Source: Sulfurimonas sp. SAG-AH-194-L11 (GTDB taxonomy: Bacteria; Campylobacterota; Campylobacteria; Campylobacterales; Sulfurimonadaceae). Taken from it: a stretch of DNA of 56,489 bases. Both the position numbers and the translations under genes were made by a program. This document shows, in pieces, positions 34,633 through 44,649 of the stretch. Within the stretch, counting starts at the first letter, position 1; every line of letters begins with the position of its first letter. The notes under the pieces were generated by a model, which was not told the DNA's origin, made no database searches, and saw only the letters and a list, made by a program, of their open reading frames with translations. Where the stretch lies: NCBI RefSeq assembly GCF_029215995.1, contig NZ_JAEMVB010000011.1, forward strand, positions 1-56,489, given 5' to 3'.

Positions 34633-37118
34633 GTAATGTAAGTATAAATATAGACGGAAAAGAGATTGTTACACAAGAGGGTGAGTTTATACTCAATGCA
34701 GCACGTGCAAATGATATTTTCATCCCTGCAATATGCTATCTGACAAGATGTAGTCCAACTTTAGCATGTCGTATTTGTCTTGTTGAAGCCGATGGTAAAC
34801 AAGTGTATGCTTGTAACGCCAAAGCTAAAGATGGTATGAATATTACAACTACAACGGAAAATATTGAAAAAGAGCGTCGTGCAATCATGGAAGTATATGA
34901 TGTAAATCATCCTCTTCAATGTGGTGTATGCGATCAATCAGGAGAGTGTGAACTTCAGAACTATACCCTAGAAATAGGTGTAGATTCACAATCTTATACA
35001 GTTGCTGATGTTGATCGTGCTTCACATGATTGGGGTCACTTACACTATGATCCGGGTCTTTGTATCGTTTGTGAGCGTTGTGTAACTGCTTGTAAAGATA
35101 TGATTGGTGATAACTCTCTTACTACTATTGCTCGTGGTGGTGATCCATTGAATTTAGAGTATAAAGAGAGTATGCCAAAAGATTCATATGCAATGTGGAA
35201 CAAACTTAATAAGTCAGTTATCGGTCTTACTAACGGTACAGATGTACTTGATTGTACATCTTGTGGTGAGTGTGCAGCTGTTTGTCCAGTTGGTGCTTTG
35301 GTAAATACACAGTTTATGTATAAGTCAAACTCATGGGAACTTAAAAGTATCCCTGCAACTTGTGGTCACTGTTCTGCTGGATGTCAAATATCTTATGATG
35401 TGAAACATACAAGTGTTCATAATCCAGATGAAAAAATTTACCGTGTTATGAATGAGTGGAACTATGTATCACTGTGTGGTGCTGGTCGTTATGGTTTTGA
35501 CTATGAAAATAGAGATGTTGTTAAGGATGAAGTAGCATTTGCTGCAGCAGTTGAAGCCTTTAAGAAAGCGGATACGATTAAGTTTACTTCTACTATTACA
35601 AATGAAGAAGCATATATATTAGAAAAACTCAAAGATAAGTTTGGATACAAGCTTGTAAATGAAGAAGCAAGATCTTTTCAAACTTTTTTAAGTGACTACT
35701 CAAGTGTAAGTGGAACAACTCTTTATGGAAGTGATTTAAAAACTGCTATGAACTCTAACTTTATTGTTAGTATTGGTACAGCTATTAAAACTGACAATCC
35801 AAATGCGAGATATGCTTTAAATAATTCTCTTACTACAAACAAAGGTGCGGCACTTTATTTCCACCCTGTTGTAGATCCAATTATTGCAGGACTTAGTAAA
35901 AACATCGTTTGTGTAAACCATAAACCACTTCAAGAAGAGATAGCACTTTACTTAGTACTTGATCTTTTTGCAGATAAGTCAAAATTACCAACTGATATAG
36001 TTGACTACCTTGCATCATTTCACTCTACAAAAACTGTTACAGTAACTGAAAGTATTAAAGAAAAAGTTGTGACTATAGTTAAAGAGATGAAGGTAAACGA
36101 AGAGACTGGTGAAGAAGAGGAAATTGAAGTAGAAAAAACTAAAATGGTTCCTAAAAAAGTAAGTAAAGAAGTTGAAGTTGATGATAACAGACTTCTTAGT
36201 ATGTTAGGAATGGCTGATAACTTCATGGAAACATTTACAAAACTTATGAAGAAAAAAGATAGTTTTTCTATGATCGTTGGTCCTGACCTTTATAATCATC
36301 CAAATTCAAAAAATATTGCTCGTTTAGTTGCTTTAGTAGAAAAATACTCAGCATTTGAGCTTATAATGATTCCAACACTTACAAATACACTAGGTGTTGC
36401 AATGATAAATGAGTTAAGTGAGACAGCTGGTTCTTATGCAGTTGGTTATAACACAGCGGCTGACTTCGTACTTAGTGGTTTAGGTGATGGCGATCTTGAT
36501 ATGCCAGCAATCAATCAACAAGAGGGAACACTGACAAGTATTAACAAGCGTGTTAATCCTACTAATGCGGCACTTCCTTATGGTGGTTATACACTTAATG
36601 ACATTGCAAATGCTTTAGGACTTAATGCACAAAATACTATTGATTATACGGTTAAGTTAGGTAGTATTAATGGATTTAAAGCAGACAATTTTGATGATCT
36701 TCCTGATTATTATACGAATGCTGGAGAAGAGATACGTGGTTATAAACTTGAGAGTTTAAGTAAAACTACTTCAGGTGATGAAAGTGTAAGTAAGATTGAT
36801 GAAGCATTTATGTTAGAAGGCTCTATTATTTACTTAGCAAACCCTGTAAGACAGTTTACTGACTTTACAAAGAACACGACAAATCTTGATGAGAAGAGTG
36901 GTGTTTATATGAGTGCTGAGTCGCTTGAAGACTCAGACTTCAGTGCAGGTGATAGTGTATCAGTTAAAACTGAATGTGGTGAGCTTACAGCTGCGATAGT
37001 TAGTGATAATAAAATTGCAGGTAATATAACTGTTTTACCAACATTTGATTCAAAATTAAACTCAGGAGCTTTAGTGAACGGTTATCGTTTTGCTAATGCT
37101 TCGATACAAAAGGTGTAG
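34629..37118 (+). CDS. nuoG: Complex I subunit G with extra charged insertion
   Basis: Large iron-sulfur subunit of 829 residues. Clusters visible: 2Fe-2S N1b at C36-X10-C47-X2-C50-X11-C62; His-Cys N5 at H94, C98, C101, C107; ferredoxin-type sets C145/148/151/155 and C209/212/215/219; and N7 at C245/248/252/283. The rest is a molybdopterin-oxidoreductase-like fold without cofactor function in complex I. At about residues 467-521 there is a Val/Glu/Lys-rich insertion (KEKVVTIVKEMKVNEETG...) that is unlike the rest and absent from the shorter paralogue. It would receive electrons from a carrier protein, since NuoE/F are missing. Confidence 0.94.
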   Translation: MSNVSINIDGKEIVTQEGEFILNAARANDIFIPAICYLTRCSPTLACRICLVEADGKQVYACNAKAKDGMNITTTTENIEKERRAIMEVYDVNHPLQCGVCDQSGECELQNYTLEIGVDSQSYTVADVDRASHDWGHLHYDPGLCIVCERCVTACKDMIGDNSLTTIARGGDPLNLEYKESMPKDSYAMWNKLNKSVIGLTNGTDVLDCTSCGECAAVCPVGALVNTQFMYKSNSWELKSIPATCGHCSAGCQISYDVKHTSVHNPDEKIYRVMNEWNYVSLCGAGRYGFDYENRDVVKDEVAFAAAVEAFKKADTIKFTSTITNEEAYILEKLKDKFGYKLVNEEARSFQTFLSDYSSVSGTTLYGSDLKTAMNSNFIVSIGTAIKTDNPNARYALNNSLTTNKGAALYFHPVVDPIIAGLSKNIVCVNHKPLQEEIALYLVLDLFADKSKLPTDIVDYLASFHSTKTVTVTESIKEKVVTIVKEMKVNEETGEEEEIEVEKTKMVPKKVSKEVEVDDNRLLSMLGMADNFMETFTKLMKKKDSFSMIVGPDLYNHPNSKNIARLVALVEKYSAFELIMIPTLTNTLGVAMINELSETAGSYAVGYNTAADFVLSGLGDGDLDMPAINQQEGTLTSINKRVNPTNAALPYGGYTLNDIANALGLNAQNTIDYTVKLGSINGFKADNFDDLPDYYTNAGEEIRGYKLESLSKTTSGDESVSKIDEAFMLEGSIIYLANPVRQFTDFTKNTTNLDEKSGVYMSAESLEDSDFSAGDSVSVKTECGELTAAIVSDNKIAGNITVLPTFDSKLNSGALVNGYRFANASIQKV

Positions 37119-37121
37119 TAT

Positions 37122-38105
37122 ATGGATAACGCATATTTAATTGAAACGATTATAAAAGTCGTTGTAATTTTACTTGTATTCTCAGCATTAGCGGGAATTG
37201 GTACATACTTTGAGCGTAAGGTACTTGCATTTATGCAACGTCGTCTTGGGCCAATGAATGTTGGTCCCTTTGGACTTCTACAAGTTGGAGCAGATGGTAT
37301 CAAACTTTTTACGAAAGAAGATATTATCCCTTCAGGTGTTGTAGCACCTATTTTTAAAATTGCACCAGTGATTACTGCTGCGACTGCATTTATGGCAGCA
37401 GCAGCTATTCCTTTTTTACCAGCATTTACTCTGTTTGGTTATGAAGTTCACCCAATAGTTGCAGATATCAACATCGGTATTCTTTATGTATTAGGTGTAA
37501 TGGCTGTTGGTCTTTTTGGTCCGCTTCTTGGTGGTATGGCTTCTGCAAATAAGTTCGCACTACTTTCAGCAGCTCGTGCAGCTGCTGTTTTTATCTCATA
37601 TGAGGTTGTAACAGGACTTGCTGCTTTGGCTCCAATTATGATGGTAGGTTCACTTTCACTGATTGATTTTAATAACTATCAGATTGAAAATGGTTGGATT
37701 GTATGGTCTCAACCACTAGCATTTATACTTTTTTGGATTGCTGCATTTGCTGAAACTGGTCGTACACCATTTCACTTAATCGCAAATGATCATGAAATTA
37801 TTGATGGTTTTGGTACTGAGTACTCTGGTATGAGATGGGGTCTTTTCTTCATCGGTGAGTATGCAAATATGTTCTTTATCTCTTTTGTTATCCCTATCAT
37901 CTTTCTTGGTGGTTTTGGTGATGGAACTGTTTTAGGTGCATTTGCATTACTTGGTAAGATGGCATTTTTCTTCTTCTTTTTCCTATGGACAAGAGCTGCA
38001 TGGCCAGATGTTAGACCAGATCAATTGATGTGGTTATGTTGGAAAGTGCTTATGCCATTAGCAGTGATTAACGTTGTTATCACTGGTTTTGTGATGATGT
38101 TTTAA
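37122..38105 (+). CDS. nuoH: Complex I subunit H
   Basis: Membrane subunit that links the quinone chamber to the proton path. The 327-residue protein has about eight membrane helices. It begins with a helix followed by AGIGTYFERKVLAFMQRR and GPMNVGPFGLLQVGADGIKL, the family hallmark, and later GRTPFHLIANDHEIIDGF and TEYSGM, the acidic loop lining the quinone tunnel. Starts 3 nt after nuoG. Confidence 0.96.
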   Translation: MDNAYLIETIIKVVVILLVFSALAGIGTYFERKVLAFMQRRLGPMNVGPFGLLQVGADGIKLFTKEDIIPSGVVAPIFKIAPVITAATAFMAAAAIPFLPAFTLFGYEVHPIVADINIGILYVLGVMAVGLFGPLLGGMASANKFALLSAARAAAVFISYEVVTGLAALAPIMMVGSLSLIDFNNYQIENGWIVWSQPLAFILFWIAAFAETGRTPFHLIANDHEIIDGFGTEYSGMRWGLFFIGEYANMFFISFVIPIIFLGGFGDGTVLGAFALLGKMAFFFFFFLWTRAAWPDVRPDQLMWLCWKVLMPLAVINVVITGFVMMF

Positions 38106-38108
38106 GGG

Positions 38109-38726
38109 ATGATGATGGAACAATTTAATAATAGAAATGTAGCTGATAACGGCTACTTTATGGTTGACATTGAAGACTACCCAACTGATAGTATGGGAAG
38201 ATTCAAGCGTATTATAAAAAGAACATTCAGACTAGAGCTTTTTGTTGGTTTATGGGTAGTTATGAGAGAGATGATTAAGTTTGACATTCATACTATCTCT
38301 TATCCTGAAGAAAAAATGCCAATTGGACCACGTTACCGTGCTGTTCATGAGATGAAACGTCTTTGGGAGTCTGATGCTGAGCGTTGTATCGGTTGTGGAC
38401 TTTGTGAGAAGATTTGTATCTCTGATTGTATTCGTATGGATACAAAAATAGATGAAGAGTCTCGTAAAGAAGTAACTGAGTACACGATTAATCTTGGTCG
38501 TTGTATCTTTTGTGGATACTGTGCTGAAGTTTGTCCAGAACTTGCTATTACACACGGTGGAGAGTATGAGAATGCTTCTGAGCAACGTGAACATTATGTT
38601 GATTATGAGTATATGCTCACTCCAATTGATGTTATGAAAGCAAATGCTCAAAAAGAGTTCGAAGGTTTTGGTGCTATTACACCACATGAAGATGAGCGTG
38701 TTGCTAAAACACCTCTATCATATTAA
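38109..38726 (+). CDS. nuoI: Complex I subunit I (N6a/N6b ferredoxin subunit)
   Basis: Iron-sulfur subunit passing electrons from NuoG to NuoB. The 205-residue protein has two 4Fe-4S motifs: C93-X2-C96-X2-C99-X3-C103 (CIGCGLCEKIC) and C132-X2-C135-X2-C138-X3-C142 (CIFCGYCAEVCP). The first 60 residues contain an amphipathic, basic segment for membrane contact. The start has three ATGs in a row; the second or third is also possible. Standard family length. Confidence 0.95.
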   Translation: MMMEQFNNRNVADNGYFMVDIEDYPTDSMGRFKRIIKRTFRLELFVGLWVVMREMIKFDIHTISYPEEKMPIGPRYRAVHEMKRLWESDAERCIGCGLCEKICISDCIRMDTKIDEESRKEVTEYTINLGRCIFCGYCAEVCPELAITHGGEYENASEQREHYVDYEYMLTPIDVMKANAQKEFEGFGAITPHEDERVAKTPLSY

Positions 38727-38738
38727 GGAGATTGGACT

Positions 38739-39314
38739 ATGTTTGAAGCAGTAGCATTTTACCTGTTTGCATTTTTAACAATTACAATGTTTTACATAAC
38801 TGTAACTACAGCACAAGCGCTATATGCACTTAGTGCATTAGCAGCAGGAATGATTTTTATCTCAGCATTTTTCTTTATTTTGGGTGCTGATTTTTTAGGT
38901 GCGGTACAGATTATCGTTTACACTGGTGCAGTAATGGCACTCTATGCCTTTGGTATGATGTTTTTTGATACAACACGTGAAGTAAAAGAGAATCATGGTA
39001 ACAAGTATATTGTTGTTGGTTTAAGTGTAGTAGCCGCGGTTATGGTAGTAGCTATCTTTTCAGCTCCAATTATTTCGACAAATATGCAGGCTTTTTACCC
39101 TATGGTAGAAGGTGCTGGTAATACTGAGCAAGTTGGTATGGTTCTTTTTACTAAGTACCTTGTTCCATTTGAAGTTGCCGCTATTATGCTTTTAGTAGCA
39201 ATGGTTGCTGGAATTGTTTTAGCTGGTAAGAAAATGGATTTATCATTAACACTTATGAATGCTGAAGAGATACAAGCAGCTGAAGATGAAAAAAATAAGA
39301 AGGTACTCTCATGA
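38739..39314 (+). CDS. nuoJ: Complex I subunit J
   Basis: Membrane subunit with five helices (about 5-24, 30-48, 55-77, 90-112, 140-163). The third helix has AVQIIVYTGAVMALYAFGMM, the conserved Tyr/Gly region whose bulge is thought to gate proton transfer. The 191-residue protein has a charged C-terminal tail (AAEDEKNKK). Ribosome site AAGGAG 8 nt before the ATG. Overlaps nuoK by 4 nt. Confidence 0.94.
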   Translation: MFEAVAFYLFAFLTITMFYITVTTAQALYALSALAAGMIFISAFFFILGADFLGAVQIIVYTGAVMALYAFGMMFFDTTREVKENHGNKYIVVGLSVVAAVMVVAIFSAPIISTNMQAFYPMVEGAGNTEQVGMVLFTKYLVPFEVAAIMLLVAMVAGIVLAGKKMDLSLTLMNAEEIQAAEDEKNKKVLS

Positions 39315-39619
39315 TGGAAATCGGTTTAAATCATTATTTAGTCCTATCTACAATACTGTTTTGTATAGGTCTGATAGGTGTAATGCGTAGAAAGAATCTT
39401 CTTATGCTCTTTTTTGCAACAGAAATTTTATTGAATGCTGTTAATGTAGGTTTTGCAGCAATTTCACACTACTACGGTGACCTAACAGGTCAGATGTTTG
39501 CATTTTTTGTAATTGCAATCGCTGCTTCTGAATTAGCTGTAGGACTAGGTTTATTAATTGTTTGGCATAAACGCCATGGTACAATTGACTTAGATACTAT
39601 GTCAAGCATGAGAGGATAA
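39311..39619 (+). CDS. nuoK: Complex I subunit K
   Basis: Small three-helix subunit of 102 residues (helices about 6-24, 30-51, 60-84). Key membrane acids are present: Glu in FFATEILLNAVN and Glu in IAASELAVGLGLLIV, both conserved in MrpC/NuoK. Starts in ATGA overlap with nuoJ and ends 4 bp before nuoL. Confidence 0.96.
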   Translation: MMEIGLNHYLVLSTILFCIGLIGVMRRKNLLMLFFATEILLNAVNVGFAAISHYYGDLTGQMFAFFVIAIAASELAVGLGLLIVWHKRHGTIDLDTMSSMRG

Positions 39620-39623
39620 ACAG

Positions 39624-41549
39624 ATGGAAAAATATTTATATATAGCACTTTTTGCACCATTAGTGAGTTCACTTTTTGCAGCACTTTTTACTACAACACC
39701 CAAAAAGAAGTTTGTAGGTATAGTAGCAAGTTTACTTATATTTACTGCATTTGTTTCAAGTTCTATACTTTTAACACATATTTTAGGTACGGGTGAGATT
39801 GTTCATCTTGAGTTAATGACTTGGATGGCTACAGGTAACCTTTACATACCATTTGGTTTTGTAGTTGATCAAATATCTGTAACTATGATGATGGTTGTTA
39901 CTCTTGTTTCAACTATAGTTCATATTTATGCAATCGGTTATATGGATCACGATTCTGGATTTAATAGATTTTTCTCTTATCTTTCAGCATTTGTTTTCTC
40001 AATGATGATTCTTGTAATGAGTGATAACTTTGCAGGTCTTTTCATTGGTTGGGAAGGTGTTGGTCTGTGTTCTTGGTTACTTATTGGTTTCTGGTTTCAC
40101 AAAGAGAGTGCTACTTGGGCTGCAAACGAAGCATTTATAATGAACCGTATTGCTGACCTTGGAATGTTAATCGGTATCTTCCTAGTTTACTGGAATACTG
40201 GAACACTTCAGTACGATGGTGCATTTGCAGCATTTGCTAACTTAGATCATGCAACACTTACTTGGATAGGAATCTTCCTTTTCATCGGTGCTATGGGTAA
40301 ATCGGCTCAGTTCCCACTTCATACATGGTTAGCTGACGCGATGGAAGGTCCTACACCTGTTTCTGCACTTATTCATGCTGCTACAATGGTAACAGCTGGT
40401 GTTTATCTTGTTGTTCGTTCAAACGAGTTATATGCACTTATTCCAAATGTTGGTCTGTTTATCGCTAGCCTTGGAGCTTTTGTTGCGATTTTTGCAGCAA
40501 CTATGGCACTTGTAAATCGTGATATAAAAAGAGTTATCGCTTACTCTACACTTTCGCAGCTTGGGTATATGTTTGCTGCTGCTGGACTTGGAGCTTACTG
40601 GGTTGCACTCTTTCACCTTATGGCTCATGCATTCTTTAAAGCACTTCTTTTCCTTGGTGCTGGTAATGTTATGCATGCAATGCATGATGAACTTGATCCG
40701 TTTAAAATGGGTGCACTTGGAAAGACTATGAAGGGTACGATGATTATGATGACATTAGCATCTGTTGCTCTTGCTGGTATCTTTCCACTTGCTGGTTTCT
40801 TCTCAAAAGATTTAATCTTAGAAGTTGCATTTGTTGATCATCACTTTATCATTTATACTGTTTTATTACTTACTGCTGGACTTACTGCATTTTATTCATT
40901 TAGAATTATTGCACTAATTTTTCATGGTGAAGATAGACATACAGCACTTGGTCACCATCCACATGAAGCATATAAGTTTATGTTAATTGCTATGAGTCCT
41001 CTTTTAATTTTAGCTATTATCGCTGGTTTTACTATGAAAATGCCATACTTTGAAATGGTTACAGAGCTTTTACCAGCTACTGAATATCATATTCATTCGC
41101 ATCTTACATATTGGATTATGACTATTGGAACACAAGCTTTTGTTATTCTCTCAATCTTTTTCGCTTATAAAAAGTATATGAGTAGTGCTATAAAGATTCC
41201 TGATGGAACAAGTAAAATGGAAAATAGTTTTGCATATAAACTCCTTATTAATCAGTACTATATCCCTTATGCTTACGAAGAGTATCTAGTAAAACCATAT
41301 AAAGAACTTTCAACTGTTCTGTGGGAAAAAGTAGATCAAAAAGTTGTTGATGCAAGTGTTGATGGTATTGCACATATCTTCTATAACACTGGTAAAAACA
41401 CAAGACACATGCAGAGTGGAAATCTTTCTACAATGTTAAAATGGATGGTTGCAGGTACAGTTGCACTACTATCATTAGCTGTAGTTTTCGGACTAGCAGC
41501 TAGATATTCCGGTGAGATAACTACTATCTTATCCGGCTTAGGAGTTTAG
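39624..41549 (+). CDS. nuoL: Complex I subunit L
   Basis: Distal antiporter-like proton channel of 641 residues with about 16 membrane helices. The central Glu is in FIGWEGVGLCSWLLIGFW, the channel Lys/His region in GKSAQFPLHTWLADAMEGP and HAATMVTAGVYLVV, and a broken-helix region in RDIKRVIAYSTLSQLGYM. The C-terminal part contains a long, partly amphipathic segment (about 520-590) matching the lateral helix that runs along the membrane arm, followed by the last membrane helix. Confidence 0.96.
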   Translation: MEKYLYIALFAPLVSSLFAALFTTTPKKKFVGIVASLLIFTAFVSSSILLTHILGTGEIVHLELMTWMATGNLYIPFGFVVDQISVTMMMVVTLVSTIVHIYAIGYMDHDSGFNRFFSYLSAFVFSMMILVMSDNFAGLFIGWEGVGLCSWLLIGFWFHKESATWAANEAFIMNRIADLGMLIGIFLVYWNTGTLQYDGAFAAFANLDHATLTWIGIFLFIGAMGKSAQFPLHTWLADAMEGPTPVSALIHAATMVTAGVYLVVRSNELYALIPNVGLFIASLGAFVAIFAATMALVNRDIKRVIAYSTLSQLGYMFAAAGLGAYWVALFHLMAHAFFKALLFLGAGNVMHAMHDELDPFKMGALGKTMKGTMIMMTLASVALAGIFPLAGFFSKDLILEVAFVDHHFIIYTVLLLTAGLTAFYSFRIIALIFHGEDRHTALGHHPHEAYKFMLIAMSPLLILAIIAGFTMKMPYFEMVTELLPATEYHIHSHLTYWIMTIGTQAFVILSIFFAYKKYMSSAIKIPDGTSKMENSFAYKLLINQYYIPYAYEEYLVKPYKELSTVLWEKVDQKVVDASVDGIAHIFYNTGKNTRHMQSGNLSTMLKWMVAGTVALLSLAVVFGLAARYSGEITTILSGLGV

Positions 41550-41552
41550 TAT

Positions 41553-43103
41553 ATGTTAGATCATATTTTAAGTATTTTAATTTTCTTCCCAGCATTCGCA
41601 GGAGTTATGGGATTTATGATAAATAAAGAGAGCATGAGAGCTTATGGTACTGCTGTTGCGGCTATTGAGTTCGCACTCTCTTTATGGTTATGGTTTTCAT
41701 TTGACAATAGTGTATCTGGTATGCAGTTTATGGAGCATATGGCTTTAATACCATCTTTTGGTATTAACTACATTTTAGGTGTTGATGGTATCTCTCTGTT
41801 TATTATTATTATGGCTTCTTTCTTTACTATGATTGGTATAGCTTCATTGTCACCTGCTCATAGTATTAAAAACATGATAATCACTCTTCTGTTTTTACAG
41901 ATGACAATGATTGGTGTATTTGCTGCTCTTGATGCTATTGTATTTTATGTTTTCTGGGAACTTTCACTTGTGCCGATGCTTTATCTAATCGGTGCATGGG
42001 GTGGACCTCTTCGTATATACGCATCAGTGAAGTTTTTCCTTTACACTTTTACAGGTTCTCTTGTTATGCTTGTTGGTATGCTCTTTATGGCTTACTTCTT
42101 TTATCAAGCAACTGGCGTTTGGTCTTTTGCGATTTTAGATTGGTATAGACTTATCCTTCCTGAATCATTTCAGTTATGGTTATTTGCTGCATTCTTTTTT
42201 GGTTTTGCCATCAAGGTTCCAATGTTTCCATTTCATACATGGTTACCATATGCACACGGTCAAGCACCAACTATTGGTTCGGTTATACTAGCGGCAGTTT
42301 TACTTAAAATGGGTACATATGCATTTATCCGTTTTTCTCTACCACTATTTCCTGATGCTTCAGTGTTTTTCATGTATCCGATTGCAATTCTTGCAATTAT
42401 TATGATTATCTACACGGCTATGGTTGCTTATGCACAAAAAGATATCAAGCAGGTTGTTGCTTACTCTTCAGTATCACATATGGGTGTTATCATTCTTGGT
42501 ACATTCGCTTTAAATGTTGAAGGTATCTCTGGTTCAATCTTTTTAATGATTGCTCACGGTGTTGTTTCAGGAGCTCTCTTCTTACTTGTTGGTGTTATCT
42601 ATGATAGACGTCATACAAAACTTATGAGTGAGTTTGGTGGTTTAGCACATGTTATGCCTAGATATGCAACTATCTTTGGTTTAATGTTAATGGCTTCAGT
42701 TGGTATGCCTTTAACGATTAACTTCGTAGGTGAGTTTTTAAGTCTTCTTGGATTTTATCAGCAGTCTCACATCTTAACACTTTTAGCGGGAATCGCTATT
42801 GTTGTTGGTGCGATTTATATGCTTACAGCATTTAAAAAGATATTTTTTGGTGAAGTTACAAATGAGAAAAATAGAAACTTACCAGATGTTAGCAAACGTG
42901 AGCTTTTAGCGCTTATACCTTTGTCAATAATTACAGTTTGGTTAGGTATTTATCCTAAACCAGTTCTGGGTCCAATTAACAACTCTGTTGAGGCTGTTGT
43001 GCAGTTGATGCATAACAAAGCTACTTCACATGAAGCAAAAATGAGAATACCTAATGTATCTGGTGTTGTTATTAGTAAAACTGCAATGAAGGAGGGACAC
43101 TAA
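41553..43103 (+). CDS. nuoM: Complex I subunit M
   Basis: Middle antiporter-like proton channel. The 516-residue protein has about 14 helices with the conserved Glu in FWELSLVPMLYLIGAWGG, the Lys region in IKVPMFPFHTWLPYAHGQ, and QKDIKQVVAYSSVSHMG. The 'FHTWLPYAHGQAPTIGSV' pattern separates NuoM from NuoL. It starts 3 nt after nuoL and ends in single-base overlap with nuoN. Confidence 0.96.
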   Translation: MLDHILSILIFFPAFAGVMGFMINKESMRAYGTAVAAIEFALSLWLWFSFDNSVSGMQFMEHMALIPSFGINYILGVDGISLFIIIMASFFTMIGIASLSPAHSIKNMIITLLFLQMTMIGVFAALDAIVFYVFWELSLVPMLYLIGAWGGPLRIYASVKFFLYTFTGSLVMLVGMLFMAYFFYQATGVWSFAILDWYRLILPESFQLWLFAAFFFGFAIKVPMFPFHTWLPYAHGQAPTIGSVILAAVLLKMGTYAFIRFSLPLFPDASVFFMYPIAILAIIMIIYTAMVAYAQKDIKQVVAYSSVSHMGVIILGTFALNVEGISGSIFLMIAHGVVSGALFLLVGVIYDRRHTKLMSEFGGLAHVMPRYATIFGLMLMASVGMPLTINFVGEFLSLLGFYQQSHILTLLAGIAIVVGAIYMLTAFKKIFFGEVTNEKNRNLPDVSKRELLALIPLSIITVWLGIYPKPVLGPINNSVEAVVQLMHNKATSHEAKMRIPNVSGVVISKTAMKEGH

Positions 43104-44620
43104 TGTTAAGCCCAGTAAATGTTTCTTTAGAGTCTTTAAACCTTATAACACTTGCTCCAATGCTGATTCCAGTTATTGGTGCTTTACTTATTTTAGTTAT
43201 AGATATCATCAAAGGTGGTCTTGATAAGTCACTCTATGTTGTCCTTTCTATCCTTTTTCTTGCACTTGATTTTGGTGCTCTTTTAGAGTCTGCAGGTGTA
43301 TTTAGTAAAGAGGGAATTATGCTTGGTGTATTTGATGTTATGCTTATTGATGGTTTAGCGATTATCTCTCAGTTTATAATAGTTGTTACATCTATGCTAT
43401 TTATCCCATTAGCACTTACAAATAAGCGTTTTCATGAATTTTCATATCCTGAATTTTTTGCACTCTTCTTATTTATGATTGCAGGATTCCAGTTTATGGT
43501 TGCGTCTGATAACCTAATCCTTATCTTTGTTGGTTTAGAGACAGCTTCTTTAGCTCTTTATACTCTCATCGCTATGCATAACCGTGACAAGTCATTTGAA
43601 GCAGCTGTTAAGTACTTTACTATGGGTGCATTAGCTGCTGGTTTTTACTCTTTTGGTTCAATGGTGTTTTATGCACTTACAGGTTCAATTGAGATAAACC
43701 AAATAGCTGCAGTTCTTGAAGCGAACAACTATGCTGACATAGGTTTTGTACTTGTTGGTGTAGTTATGATGCTTGGTTCTTTTGGGTTTAAACTTTCAGT
43801 TGTTCCTTTTCATACGTGGACACCAGATGTTTATGAGGGAAGTTCAGCTGCAATGGCTGGTTATATGTCAATCGTTCCAAAAATAGCTGCATTTGTTGTA
43901 GCTATGAGACTATTTGAATTCTTAATTCATGCACATATTGTTTGGTTAGAAGTAGTTCTGTATGCACTTGTTGTTATTACTATGACTGCGGCAAATATGT
44001 GGGCAATTGTTCAGACTGATGTGAAACGTATGCTTGCATACTCTTCAATATCTCATGCTGGTTTTGTAATGGCGGCTATTCTTATCGGAACTACACAGTC
44101 TAATTCAGCTCTATTTCTTTACTGGATTCTGTTTAGTTTTACTAACCTTGGAGCATTTTCTATGCTTTGGATTTCTCGTCAAAAAGAGCTTCCAGGATAT
44201 CAAAAAACTGATCATAGTTTTGAGAAGTTTTCAGGTATGATTAAAACATCTCCAATGGCAGCTATAATTATGGGTCTCTTTATGTTAAGTCTTGCAGGTC
44301 TTCCTCCATTCGCTCTATTTTGGGGTAAGATTTATATGATTAGTTCTGCTGTTACTGGTGGCTACACAGTACTCGCTTTAATTATGGCACTCAACTCTGC
44401 TATTGCTGGATACTATTATCTTAAGCTCATTGTATTCATGTTTATGAAAGACCCTATTGAGTCAAATGTAGATAACAATGGCCAACTTTATGTAGCAAAT
44501 GCTACAACTGCCTTAAAAACTATTATAGGATTTGCTATTATAGGAACTGTATTTGCTTTTGTAGCATTAGATTCATTACTTGAATTTGTTACTGCATTCG
44601 TTTATAACAGCGGGTATTAA
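43103..44620 (+). CDS. nuoN: Complex I subunit N
   Basis: Third antiporter-like proton channel, proximal to the quinone arm. The 505-residue protein has about 14 helices; signature segments are FVGLETASLALYTLIAM with the conserved Glu, SVVPFHTWTPDVYEGSS, and TDVKRMLAYSSISHAG. Length is as expected. It ends the nuo genes; 29 bp later pflA starts in the same direction without an obvious terminator. Confidence 0.96.
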   Translation: MLSPVNVSLESLNLITLAPMLIPVIGALLILVIDIIKGGLDKSLYVVLSILFLALDFGALLESAGVFSKEGIMLGVFDVMLIDGLAIISQFIIVVTSMLFIPLALTNKRFHEFSYPEFFALFLFMIAGFQFMVASDNLILIFVGLETASLALYTLIAMHNRDKSFEAAVKYFTMGALAAGFYSFGSMVFYALTGSIEINQIAAVLEANNYADIGFVLVGVVMMLGSFGFKLSVVPFHTWTPDVYEGSSAAMAGYMSIVPKIAAFVVAMRLFEFLIHAHIVWLEVVLYALVVITMTAANMWAIVQTDVKRMLAYSSISHAGFVMAAILIGTTQSNSALFLYWILFSFTNLGAFSMLWISRQKELPGYQKTDHSFEKFSGMIKTSPMAAIIMGLFMLSLAGLPPFALFWGKIYMISSAVTGGYTVLALIMALNSAIAGYYYLKLIVFMFMKDPIESNVDNNGQLYVANATTALKTIIGFAIIGTVFAFVALDSLLEFVTAFVYNSGY

Positions 44621-44649
44621 TTTATTAAAGCACAAAAGGGGCTGAGCAT

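Noticed and set aside
40428..40685. Cys/Lys/Ser-rich frame antisense to nuoL
   Set aside because: Composition is what antisense of a hydrophobic membrane gene yields; no signal, no ribosome site.
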